Shown here piece by piece: positions 17,629 to 25,719 of a stretch of 33,250 bases of DNA. How positions within the stretch are numbered: the first letter of the stretch is position 1; every line of letters starts with the position of its first letter. The notes under the pieces were generated by a model, which saw nothing but the letters and a program-made list of their open reading frames with translations, did not search any database and was not told where the DNA came from. The DNA is from an uncultured Prevotella sp. Lineage in GTDB: Bacteria > Bacteroidota > Bacteroidia > Bacteroidales > Bacteroidaceae. Both the position numbers and the translations under genes were made by a program. The stretch spans positions 1 through 33,250 of the forward strand of contig CAKQEI010000024.1 in NCBI GenBank assembly GCA_934230115.1. The letters run 5' to 3'.

Positions 17629-19134
17629 ATGACAAGAAAACTTTTAGCATTGGTGTTGTTTATGTTTAGTGTGGCTATGTTTGCCTCAAACAACACCTAT
17701 ATTCCGCAAAAGCGAGAGTTTCGCGGAGCTTGGATTCAGTGTGTAAACGGACAGTTTATAGGTATGTCTACACAAAAGATGCAGCAGACATTATCTTATC
17801 AGCTTGACGAACTGCAGAAGGATGGTGTCAACGCTATATTCTTTCAGGTAAGAGCCGAATGCGATGCTTTATACAAGAGCGACATTGAGCCGTGGAGCCG
17901 TTTCCTAACAGGTCAACAGGGCAAGGCTCCTTCGCCTTATTGGGATCCATTGCAGTGGATGATAGACCAGTGTCATGAGCGTGGTATGGAGCTTCATGCA
18001 TGGCTTAATCCTTATAGAGCCAAGACAAAGTTTACGTCTGCTCTCGCTTCCAATCATGTTGCCATGCGTAGTCCTGGCAGCGTGTTCTCCTATGACGGAC
18101 TTTTCATTCTTAATCCAGGATTGCCAGAGAACCGTGACTATATTATTAAGGTGGTTAATGATATTGTGTCGCGCTATGATGTTGATGGCATTCATATGGA
18201 CGACTATTTCTATCCATATCCAGTGGCAGGTTTGCAGATACCTGATGAGCGTGAGTTTCAGAGATACAACAATGGCATACGCGACCGTGGTGACTGGCGT
18301 CGAGACAATGTAAACATATTTATAAAGGAGTGTGGCGAAAGTATACACAGGATTAAACCTTGGGTGAAGTTTGGCATATCGCCGTTTGGTATCTACCGCA
18401 ATAAACGTGCTGGAGTGGAGATTGGTAGCAACACACGTGGCACACAAAACTACGACGACCTTTATGCCGATGTGCTCTTATGGGTGAACAATGGATGGAT
18501 TGACTATAGTGTACCGCAGATTTATTGGCAGATAGGTCATAAGACTGCTGACTATAAGACTCTGATAGAGTGGTGGAACCGTTATGCTTCAAAGCGTCCA
18601 CTGTTTATAGGTGAGGATGTAGAGCGTACTGTTAAGTTTGCCGACCTCAATAATCCGAAGAGTAATCAAATGCCTGCAAAGTTTGCTCTTCATTCACAGT
18701 TGCCTTATGTAAATGGTACTGTGCTGTGGTATGCCAAGGCTGCTGTTGACAACGTAGGCAACTATGGATCGATGCTGCGCAATCATTATTGGCGTTATCC
18801 AGCCCTACAACCACGTATGCCGTTTATTGATTCTAAGGCACCTAAGAAACCGAAGAGAGTTACTACGGTGTGGACTTCGGATGGTCCGGTGTTGTTTTGG
18901 ACAAAGCCTAAGGGGAAGAAGTGGAGTGATGTTGTTACAAAATTCGTGGTCTACCGTTTTGCCAATGGCGAGAAAGTAAACCTCAACGACCCTACTAAAA
19001 TAGTTGCTATCACTCCCGAAACTATGTACAAGCTGCCTTATAATGGCGGATTAAAAAAATATACCTATGTAGTGACCTCGCTCGATAGAATGAGCAACGA
19101 GAGCAAGGGAGTGAAGGAAAAGATAAAACTGTAG
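17629..19134 (+). CDS. secreted glycoside hydrolase-like protein (GHL10 / family 10-like)
   Basis: This 501-residue protein has a signal peptide (MTRKLLALVLFMFSVAMFAS). The catalytic-type barrel starts KREFRGAWIQCVNG (about residues 28-41) and continues with FFQVRAECDALYKSDIEPWS (71-90), GMELHAWLNPYRA (119-131) and DVDGIHMDDYFYPYP (184-198). These are the hallmarks of the GHL10/DUF187 family of bacterial surface glycosidases, whose members act on peptidoglycan or other glycans; the substrate cannot be told from sequence. A fibronectin-III-like C-terminal region (about 400-500) follows. Asp 191/192 are candidate active-site acids. There is no T9SS tail, so it is probably periplasmic or retained otherwise. 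The phytase-like gene begins 16 bases after the stop. Confidence 0.87.
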   Translation: MTRKLLALVLFMFSVAMFASNNTYIPQKREFRGAWIQCVNGQFIGMSTQKMQQTLSYQLDELQKDGVNAIFFQVRAECDALYKSDIEPWSRFLTGQQGKAPSPYWDPLQWMIDQCHERGMELHAWLNPYRAKTKFTSALASNHVAMRSPGSVFSYDGLFILNPGLPENRDYIIKVVNDIVSRYDVDGIHMDDYFYPYPVAGLQIPDEREFQRYNNGIRDRGDWRRDNVNIFIKECGESIHRIKPWVKFGISPFGIYRNKRAGVEIGSNTRGTQNYDDLYADVLLWVNNGWIDYSVPQIYWQIGHKTADYKTLIEWWNRYASKRPLFIGEDVERTVKFADLNNPKSNQMPAKFALHSQLPYVNGTVLWYAKAAVDNVGNYGSMLRNHYWRYPALQPRMPFIDSKAPKKPKRVTTVWTSDGPVLFWTKPKGKKWSDVVTKFVVYRFANGEKVNLNDPTKIVAITPETMYKLPYNGGLKKYTYVVTSLDRMSNESKGVKEKIKL

Positions 19135-19150
19135 ACAAAAATTGAAGATT

Positions 19151-20236
19151 ATGAGACGGAAATTTATACTGTCAATAGCCTTGATGATGGCAGGAATAAT
19201 TAATGCACAGACTACAGGTTCGTGGCACATGGTTAGAGAATTGCCCCAAAAGCATTTCAAGCAAACCATTCCTGTGGGCAATTACAGTGGCATAACACAT
19301 CTTTATGACGATGTGTATGCCATGGTGAGCGATAAGAGCGATTCAGCTCTTTACTTTAATGTGCGACTTTATATCAGTAAGCAGACTGGAGAATTATTGC
19401 AGGCAGAATGGCTTGGCGGACATGGCAAGGCTGACTTGATAGGACTTGACAACGAGGCTATTACGCGTGTGTCCAACCGTACGGTGGTGATTGCCAATGA
19501 GGGTAAGTGCCGACTTAAGGAATATTTGCTTGATTCCGACTCCATATCAATGGCTTATGCAACCGAAAACTCTGCTATAGTAGATAACAATAAGAAGTTA
19601 TGGGGATGGGCTATGTCGGCTACAGAGTTTTATGACAATTATAGCTTTGAGTCGGCAACTTACGATAGCGTAAATCATAAGTTGTGGACTATTAACGAGA
19701 GCACAATGCGCCGTGATGGCAAGCCTGCCACTCCTCAGAACTTATGTAATAATGTGCTGCGACTCATATCCTTCGACTGGAATGACCACACCAAAACCCC
19801 AGTGGCATATCTTTACCGCATGGACATGCCCACTACTATGAAGACGGCCAAGACGTATGTGATGGGAGTAAGCGAACTGTGTGCATTGCCCGATGGACAA
19901 TTGCTTGTGCTTGAGCGCGAGGCTTTCATACCGAAAGTAAAGATGGGCGCTTTCTGCCAGTGCAAATTGTATATTATAGACCCTTCTACTTTTGAGCCTT
20001 ATGCTATTGATCGGGATATTGTGCCTGGTGCTCCTTATGTAGAGAAACGTCTCCTGACATCATGGCGCACATCGCTAACTATGGTGAATCAGACATGGGC
20101 AAATTATGAGGGAATGTGCTTGGGACCCCAACTGGAAAACGGTGACCAGGTGGTAGTGCTTGTAAGCGATTCGCAAAATGGATATGCAGGAATCTTGCGA
20201 GATTGGTTCAAGACAATAGTGATATCCAAGAAATAA
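19151..20236 (+). CDS. secreted esterase-like/phytase-like beta-propeller protein
   Basis: This encodes 361 residues with a signal peptide (RRKFILSIALMMAGIINAQ). The body resembles the 'esterase-like activity of phytase' family (PF13449): an early YSGITHLYDDVYAMVSDKSD, then GLDNEAITRVSNRTVVIANEG, ATYDSVNHKLWTINEST and MGVSELCALPDGQLLVLERE, blades of a predicted propeller with acidic metal-binding-type loops. Members are thought to hydrolyse phosphoesters, but the true substrate is rarely known. The frame could begin at TTG 19142; ATG 19151 is preferred. It is probably co-transcribed with the GH10-like gene 16 bases upstream. The same frame stays open for 30 codons after the stop (see 20237-20329). 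Confidence 0.85.
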   Translation: MRRKFILSIALMMAGIINAQTTGSWHMVRELPQKHFKQTIPVGNYSGITHLYDDVYAMVSDKSDSALYFNVRLYISKQTGELLQAEWLGGHGKADLIGLDNEAITRVSNRTVVIANEGKCRLKEYLLDSDSISMAYATENSAIVDNNKKLWGWAMSATEFYDNYSFESATYDSVNHKLWTINESTMRRDGKPATPQNLCNNVLRLISFDWNDHTKTPVAYLYRMDMPTTMKTAKTYVMGVSELCALPDGQLLVLEREAFIPKVKMGAFCQCKLYIIDPSTFEPYAIDRDIVPGAPYVEKRLLTSWRTSLTMVNQTWANYEGMCLGPQLENGDQVVVLVSDSQNGYAGILRDWFKTIVISKK

Positions 20237-20329
20237 CAATACATTTTTCATTCACCGTCCGATGCTGAGGATATTGTGGTGTCGAGAAGGTATTATAAGG
20301 AAGTGAAGAATAAAATGGAGATAGTATAA
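20237..20329 (+). pseudogene. possible gene remnant: in-frame extension after the phytase-like stop
   Basis: Directly after the TAA at 20234-20236 the same frame remains open for 30 codons to TAA 20327-20329. It encodes a plausible-looking charged peptide (SPSDAEDIVVSRRYY, then KEVKNKMEIV). No start codon precedes the bulk of it. It may be the eroded end of a former gene, an ancestral longer C-terminus cut by a new stop, or chance. Confidence 0.25.
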
Positions 20330-20335
20330 AAATAG

Positions 20336-20374
20336 TAAGGCAGATAACGGACATCGTTACCTGCCTTATTTTTT
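20336..20374. terminator. bidirectional terminator between phytase-like gene and galE
   Basis: TAAGGCAG-A-TAACG (20336-20349) pairs with CGTTA-C-CTGCCTTA (20355-20368) around a five-base loop, with one A/C mismatch. Six T follow on the plus strand. An A-rich left flank allows termination of the minus-strand galE transcript too. Confidence 0.85.
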
Positions 20375-20397
20375 AATGTCAATATATGTATCTATAA

Positions 20398-21435
20398 TTA
20401 CATTATGCCATCCTCGCGCAGTTTAACCTGCCACTTCCATGCAGAACGCAAAACGTCGTCTAGCTTAGCCTCAGCCTTCCAACCGAGAACATTATTAGCC
20501 TTCTCTACGTTGCCGAAGATTTCCTCGATATCGCCCTCACGACGTGGACCGAACTTCCAGTTGAGCTTAACGCCAGTAGCCTTCTCAAATGTGTTAACGA
20601 TTTCGAGAGTAGAGTTGCCCTTGCCTGTACCAATGTTGAAGAACTCCAACGGCTCTGTCTCCTGGTCAAGTACACGTGCCATAGCACATACGTGAGCCTT
20701 TGCGAGGTCAACTACATAGATATAGTCGCGGATGCAAGTGCCGTCTGGTGTGTTGTAGTCATTACCGAAGATGGTAAGCTCCTTACGGATGCCCATAGCA
20801 GTCTGAGTTACGTAAGGAATGAGGTTGTTAGGTACACCGTTAGGCAATTCGCCGATTTCTGCTGATGGGTGAGCACCTATTGGGTTGAAGTAGCGCAGAA
20901 CAATGCTCTTGATATTGGCACCAGAGTGGATATAGTCGGTGATAATCTGCTCGTTGATTTCCTTTGTGTTGCCATAAGGAGAAGTTGCCTTCTGGTGTGG
21001 GCAGTCTTCCTTCACAGGCAGATTCTCAAGCTTCGGCTGTCCATAAACAGTGCAGCTTGAAGAGAAGATGATGCCCTTTACGTTATACTTAGGCATGAGT
21101 TCGAGCAGGTTTACGAGAGAAACCACATTGTTGCGGTAGTAGAGAAGAGGCTTCTGAACGCTCTCGCCTACAGCCTTTGATGCTGCGAAGTGGATGATAC
21201 CCTCAATGTTAGGATACTTTGCGAACACAGCCTCTGTAGCTGCCATGTCGCGAAGGTCTACTTCCTCGAATGCAGGACGAACGCCTGTAATCTTCTCGAT
21301 ACCATCAAGAACCTCGATTTTAGAGTTTGAGAGATTGTCAACGATTACTACATTGTAGCCAGCTTCGATAAGCTCTACTGTTGTGTGTGAACCGATGAAA
21401 CCGGTTCCGCCAGTAACTAAGATTGTTTGTTTCAT
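20398..21435 (-). CDS. galE: UDP-glucose 4-epimerase
   Basis: This 345-residue cytoplasmic extended short-chain dehydrogenase interconverts UDP-glucose and UDP-galactose (possibly also the N-acetyl forms), feeding surface polysaccharide and glycolipid synthesis and galactose use. Visible features are the NAD-binding GGTGFIG (residues 9-15), FSSSCTVYGQP (124-134), the catalytic Y154xxxK158 in SPYGNTK, LRYFNPIGAHP and the late RREGDIEEIFGN. Length is typical. It starts only 31 bases after the rnfA stop, with no recognisable promoter between, so it looks like the last gene of the rnf transcript. This linkage is not functionally obvious. Confidence 0.95.
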   Translation of the reverse strand: MKQTILVTGGTGFIGSHTTVELIEAGYNVVIVDNLSNSKIEVLDGIEKITGVRPAFEEVDLRDMAATEAVFAKYPNIEGIIHFAASKAVGESVQKPLLYYRNNVVSLVNLLELMPKYNVKGIIFSSSCTVYGQPKLENLPVKEDCPHQKATSPYGNTKEINEQIITDYIHSGANIKSIVLRYFNPIGAHPSAEIGELPNGVPNNLIPYVTQTAMGIRKELTIFGNDYNTPDGTCIRDYIYVVDLAKAHVCAMARVLDQETEPLEFFNIGTGKGNSTLEIVNTFEKATGVKLNWKFGPRREGDIEEIFGNVEKANNVLGWKAEAKLDDVLRSAWKWQVKLREDGIM

Positions 21436-21466
21436 TGTTTTGTATATTTTTATAGGGTTATAAATG

Positions 21467-22066
21467 TTACTTCATAAATAATGCTTTCAGACCATTGTCC
21501 ACACCGCTGAAGCCCATGAAGGCGAGCGACAACAGTCCTGCTGTTATGAGCACTATGCTCATGCCACGCATTCCCTTGGGCACATTGGTTAGGGCAAGTT
21601 GTTCACGTAGACCTGCAAAGACAATAAGTGCCAATGCAAATCCTATAGCTGTGGAGAAGGCGTAAACAACGCTCTCTATAAGCGAGAAATCCTTTTGTAT
21701 AACGAGTATCGCCACACCAAGCACGGCACAGTTGGTGGTAATGAGTGGCAGGAAGATGCCGAGAGCCTGATACAGTGACGGCGAAATCTTCTTGAGTATA
21801 ATCTCAACCATTTGCACTAAGGCTGCAATTACGAGAATGAATGATATTGTTTGCAGATACTCAATGTGCATAGGCACGAGTATGTAATGCTGCAAGAGAA
21901 ATGTAACGATAGTGGCAAGTGTAAGTACAAATGCCACGGCAGCTCCCATGCCCATAGCCGTGTCTACCTTCTTTGACACTCCGAGGAACGGGCAGATGCC
22001 AAGGAATTGCGATAATACTATATTATTGACGAATATCGCTGATATGAATATTAATATGTATTCCAT
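21467..22066 (-). CDS. rnfA: Rnf complex subunit RnfA
   Basis: This 199-residue, six-helix inner-membrane subunit belongs to the ion-translocating ferredoxin:NAD+ oxidoreductase, paralogous to RnfE. It begins MEYILIFISAIFVNNIVLSQFLGICPFLGVSKK and has a second cysteine in LITTNCAVLGVAILVIQ. Structural work on Rnf/Nqr relatives places an iron-sulfur centre between RnfA and RnfE using cysteines of this type. It starts four bases after the rnfE stop. Confidence 0.95.
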   Translation of the reverse strand: MEYILIFISAIFVNNIVLSQFLGICPFLGVSKKVDTAMGMGAAVAFVLTLATIVTFLLQHYILVPMHIEYLQTISFILVIAALVQMVEIILKKISPSLYQALGIFLPLITTNCAVLGVAILVIQKDFSLIESVVYAFSTAIGFALALIVFAGLREQLALTNVPKGMRGMSIVLITAGLLSLAFMGFSGVDNGLKALFMK

Positions 22067-22070
22067 GCGC

Positions 22071-22652
22071 CTAATTCTTTAGTTTGTTAACAATAGCAAT
22101 AAGGTAGCCCAAGGTGATGAATGCTCCTGGAGGCAATACAAACAGCAATACATTGCATGTCTCGGGCAGCAGTGATGTTCCAAACAGCGAACCGGCTCCT
22201 ATTATTTCGCGTACAGCTCCAAGCAGAGTGAGAGCAATGGTAAAGCCCAATCCTATGCCTATGCCATCACAAATGCTTGCAAGAGGATTGTTCTTGCAAG
22301 CGAAGGCTTCAGCACGTCCAAGGATAACACAGTTGACCACGATGAGCGGGATGTAAATGCCAAGCGACTTGTTGATTTCTGGCAGATAAGCCTCCATGAG
22401 CATTTGCAGCATAGACACAAAGGCTGCTATAACAACCACAAACACAGGTATGCGCACCTTGTCGGGGACAAGGTTTTTTATTGTGGATATTACGAAGTTG
22501 CTGCATATAAGCACAAACATCGTAGCCAACCCCATTGACATACCGTTGGTCGCTGATGTCGTTGTGGCGAGCGTGGGACACATACCAAGGAGGAGTACAA
22601 ATGTTGGATTCTCCTTGACAATGCCGTTGGTTATCGTTTTAATATAGTTCAT
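22071..22652 (-). CDS. rnfE: Rnf complex subunit RnfE
   Basis: This 193-residue polytopic membrane subunit is a paralogue of RnfA in inverted topology. Family signatures are ENPTFVLLLGMCPTLATTTSA near the N-terminus and IPLIVVNCVILGRAEAFA (about residues 100-117), each with the cysteine thought to help hold the shared iron-sulfur centre. It starts 13 bases after the rnfG stop. Confidence 0.95.
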   Translation of the reverse strand: MNYIKTITNGIVKENPTFVLLLGMCPTLATTTSATNGMSMGLATMFVLICSNFVISTIKNLVPDKVRIPVFVVVIAAFVSMLQMLMEAYLPEINKSLGIYIPLIVVNCVILGRAEAFACKNNPLASICDGIGIGLGFTIALTLLGAVREIIGAGSLFGTSLLPETCNVLLFVLPPGAFITLGYLIAIVNKLKN

Positions 22653-22665
22653 ATATCTATAGTTC

Positions 22666-23238
22666 TTAGTTCAATTTGCTTGCTTGCTCTACAGCCTTTA
22701 GGAATGCACGAGATGTGATAGTAGATGCTGTTATAGCATCCACGTCGCCTCCGTCTTTAGTGACCTTGAATCCTGCGTCTTTTGGATTCTTGCCAATTAT
22801 ATTGCCTTTGCCACCTTTTTGAAACCAGTCGGAAGCCTTGATGCCAAGCCCTGGTGTCTCGGATGTCTTGCGTATTGCATAGCCTAATACGCATCCATTT
22901 CCGTCAAGACCAACAAGCACTGTCAAGTCGCCGCCGAATCCCATGGTTGTGCTTTCAACAGCCTTGCCGAGAGGAGTGCCGTCGGTGGTAGCCACATGAT
23001 GAACCACAAACTCATATTCCTTGCCTTCGAAAGTCTTGCTTACGGTCTCCACCTTTGTTTCCTTTACTTCTTTACCGCCCATCACTTTGCTTATATCTGC
23101 AGCAAGTGAACGTTGTTGCTCGGCAAGTTTAGGACCTTCGGTTATATGATGCACCCAAGCAAGCACTCCACCAGTTATCAAGGCCACACAGGTGAGCACT
23201 GCCACCATGTTGGGCAATGTGGATTTCAGTTTCTTCAT
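22666..23238 (-). CDS. rnfG: Rnf complex FMN-binding subunit RnfG
   Basis: This 190-residue subunit has one N-terminal membrane helix (about residues 10-29) and a periplasmic FMN-binding domain. The motif that carries covalent FMN on threonine in RnfG/NqrC reads DAITASTITSRA (167-178). In the canonical form I would expect S-G-A-T, so T-A-S-T is a mild variant, but the trailing Thr-Ser-Arg-Ala is intact. GYAIRKTSETPGLG (119-132) is the usual upstream signature. The start overlaps the rnfD stop by four bases (ATGA), implying coupled translation. Confidence 0.94.
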   Translation of the reverse strand: MKKLKSTLPNMVAVLTCVALITGGVLAWVHHITEGPKLAEQQRSLAADISKVMGGKEVKETKVETVSKTFEGKEYEFVVHHVATTDGTPLGKAVESTTMGFGGDLTVLVGLDGNGCVLGYAIRKTSETPGLGIKASDWFQKGGKGNIIGKNPKDAGFKVTKDGGDVDAITASTITSRAFLKAVEQASKLN

Positions 23239-24230
23239 TTCTTCACTACCTCCCCGTATCGTTTAGGTTTACAATAGTTGTTGATAAGCGGTGTGAATGC
23301 GTTCATTATTAGAATGGCGAACGACATTCCTTCTGGATAAGCTCCCCAATTACGTATAACGATGGTGAGCAATCCTATGGCTGTGCCGTAGATGAGTTGT
23401 CCACGGCGTGTCATTGGCGACGTTGTATAGTCGGTAGCCATGAATATGGCTCCAAGCATCATACCACCAGTCAGTACCACCGATAAGGGGTCGGCATATA
23501 CTGGATTGGCTATGTGAAGCAGTGAGGCAAACACGAATGACGAGCCTATGACGCTTACTGGTATATGCCATGTGATGATTTTCTTCCAAAGCATGAATGC
23601 CAGTCCCAATAGCAGGGCAAGAGCGCAAACCTCACCTATAGTTCCCGCTCCACCATTGATGTTGTTGCCAAGCAGTAGGTGTAAAGAACTTGGCATAGTG
23701 TCGAGTATAGAGGCGTCACCAGAAGTAATGGCTTGCTTCATAAGACTCAGTGGTGTGGCTCCAGTAGTGGCGTCGGTGTAGCTCATCCGCTGTCCTGCCA
23801 CAGGCCATGAGGTCATTTGCACGGGAAAGCTGACAAGCAGGACACAACGTCCCACCAATGCAGGATTGAACAGATTGCAGCCCAATCCGCCAAAAGTCAT
23901 CTTGCCTATGCCTATAGCCACCAATGCTCCTATGATGATAATCCATACAGGCAGGTTGCTTGGAAGGTTCATGCCAAGCAACAGACCTGTTATTACAGCC
24001 GAGCCGTCGCCAAGTGTCGATTCGCGCTTAAGCATAAAGCGTGTTATTGCCCATTCAAAGAACATGCACGCTGCAACGCTCGACAGGCATACTACTACCG
24101 AGCCTATGCCGAAATAGAAGAATGACACAAGCAGGGCTGGCACAAGAGCGAATATCACGCCATACATGTTGCGCTTTGTGCAGTCACCACCGTGGATGTG
24201 GGGCGATAGTGATATTATTAGATTTGACAT
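23235..24230 (-). CDS. rnfD: Rnf complex membrane subunit RnfD
   Basis: This 331-residue polytopic membrane protein forms part of the ion path of Rnf. Signatures are the N-terminal SPHIHGGDCTKRNMYGV, then GDGSAVITGLLLGMNLPSNLP (75-94), KMTFGGLGCNLFNPALVGR (110-128) and GATPL (157-161), whose threonine is the expected covalent FMN site. RYGEVVKK closes the protein. A 125-base gap separates it from rnfC, the largest inside the operon; I found no gene or terminator there. Confidence 0.95.
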   Translation of the reverse strand: MSNLIISLSPHIHGGDCTKRNMYGVIFALVPALLVSFFYFGIGSVVVCLSSVAACMFFEWAITRFMLKRESTLGDGSAVITGLLLGMNLPSNLPVWIIIIGALVAIGIGKMTFGGLGCNLFNPALVGRCVLLVSFPVQMTSWPVAGQRMSYTDATTGATPLSLMKQAITSGDASILDTMPSSLHLLLGNNINGGAGTIGEVCALALLLGLAFMLWKKIITWHIPVSVIGSSFVFASLLHIANPVYADPLSVVLTGGMMLGAIFMATDYTTSPMTRRGQLIYGTAIGLLTIVIRNWGAYPEGMSFAILIMNAFTPLINNYCKPKRYGEVVKK

Positions 24231-24355
24231 ATATTATATTATGTAAAGAGTGAAAAGCATGAAACATATAATCCATGTGCTTGTCTTATTGCAGTTTCCA
24301 CTCCTGTTTTGTTTTATTATTTATGAATGGGTTTTAGGTTTGTGATTTCTCACCC

Positions 24356-25699
24356 TTACCTTTTTGTTCTGCCCTTTATAATTCCCATAACCGTCTGTTT
24401 GCCTATGCGTATGTTGTCGAGCAACGGACGATAAGCGGGGCATGTGAATTGGCATGATCCACATTCTATGCACGAGGTTATCATCTCTTCCTCTGCTTTG
24501 TCCCAGATTTTCAGTGATGAGGCAGTGGCGAGTAGATATGGTTCGAGTCCCATAGGGCAAACGTCAACACATTTGGCACATCGTAGGCATGGACCTGGCT
24601 TATGGCGTCGAGCTTCGCGTCCGCTAAGAATCGTAATACTGTTGGACCCTTTTACTATTGGGGTATCGAGTGAGATAAGAGCTTTGCCCATCATTGGTCC
24701 ACCCGATAGAACCTTGTTCTCGCTTACAGGCAGTCCACCACAGGCGTCGATTAATAGGCAGGCCGGTGTGCCTAATCTTACGATGAAGTTGCCTGGTTTG
24801 GCAAGTTCCTTGCCTGTTACGGTGGTATAGCGTTCAATCAGAGGTTTGTGTTTCATCACAGCCTCATATACAGCGAATGCTGTTGCAACATTTTGCACAA
24901 TGGCCCCTACGTTTACAGGTATTGCAGGAGGGGCAGGCACCTGACGGCTTATTACAGCATCAACAAGCTGTTTCTCACCGCCCTGTGGATATTTCTGTTT
25001 AAGTGAAATAATCTCGATGTTCTTCTCTTTCTCAGCCTTATGCTGTAGCAAGGCTATTGCCTCAGGCTTGTTCTCCTCTATTCCTATGTATCCGCGGTCA
25101 ACTTTGGCTGCTGTCATAAGGAGTTTTAATCCTACAAGTATCTCGTCGGCATGCTCCATCATGAGTCGGTAGTCAGCTGTGATGTAAGGCTCACATTCCA
25201 CACCGTTAAGTATCACACATTCTGCCTTTGTGCCTGGAGGTGGCATCAGTTTAATGAATGTTGGAAATCCAGCGCCTCCCATACCAGTTACGCCAGCCAA
25301 TTTAATACGGTTGGTGATTTCCTCTGGAGTTAGTTCCTGATGATTTTCAAGCAACTCAAGTGTAGAGGAACGGTCGATGGTTTCTTCCCATTCGTCACCT
25401 TCCACATTAATGATAATGGCAGGCTTGCGGTAGCCAGAAGCATCAACAGCAGTGTCGACCTTGAATACAGTTCCTGACACGCTGCTGTAGATTGGTGCCG
25501 ACACAAAACCTCCAGCCTCGGCTATCAGTGTGCCCACCTTCACGTGGTCGCCCTTCTTTACCACAGGCTTAGCTGGTGCGCCGATATGTTGCGACAATGG
25601 GAATATTGCTTGTTTCGGCAGTGGAGCTATGTTTGTGGCATTTTCGGCAGTGATTTTGTTCTCTTCGGGGTGAATGCCTCCTATTCTGAATGTCTTCAT
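24356..25699 (-). CDS. rnfC: Rnf complex NADH-side subunit RnfC
   Basis: This 447-residue peripheral subunit is expected to hold the NADH/FMN site and two [4Fe-4S] clusters. It starts MKTFRIGGIHPEENK. A glycine-rich nucleotide-binding segment reads GVTGMGGAGFPTFIK, and NGVECEPYITADYRLM follows. Cluster motifs CLRCAKCVDVCP and CIECGSCQFTCP lie near the C-terminus. The frame is open upstream to 25819, but that would add 40 low-complexity residues overlapping the rnfB tail, so ATG 25699 is chosen, 20 bases after the rnfB stop. The long C-terminal extension known in some proteobacterial RnfC is absent. Confidence 0.95.
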   Translation of the reverse strand: MKTFRIGGIHPEENKITAENATNIAPLPKQAIFPLSQHIGAPAKPVVKKGDHVKVGTLIAEAGGFVSAPIYSSVSGTVFKVDTAVDASGYRKPAIIINVEGDEWEETIDRSSTLELLENHQELTPEEITNRIKLAGVTGMGGAGFPTFIKLMPPPGTKAECVILNGVECEPYITADYRLMMEHADEILVGLKLLMTAAKVDRGYIGIEENKPEAIALLQHKAEKEKNIEIISLKQKYPQGGEKQLVDAVISRQVPAPPAIPVNVGAIVQNVATAFAVYEAVMKHKPLIERYTTVTGKELAKPGNFIVRLGTPACLLIDACGGLPVSENKVLSGGPMMGKALISLDTPIVKGSNSITILSGREARRHKPGPCLRCAKCVDVCPMGLEPYLLATASSLKIWDKAEEEMITSCIECGSCQFTCPAYRPLLDNIRIGKQTVMGIIKGRTKR

Positions 25700-25719
25700 T
25701 GCGGTTGAGAGATTATGGT

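Noticed and set aside
24231..24355. Possible small gene in the rnfC-rnfD gap
   Set aside because: Only a short frame without a good start is present on the minus strand (about 20 codons) and it resembles nothing; no terminator or promoter consensus was found either.
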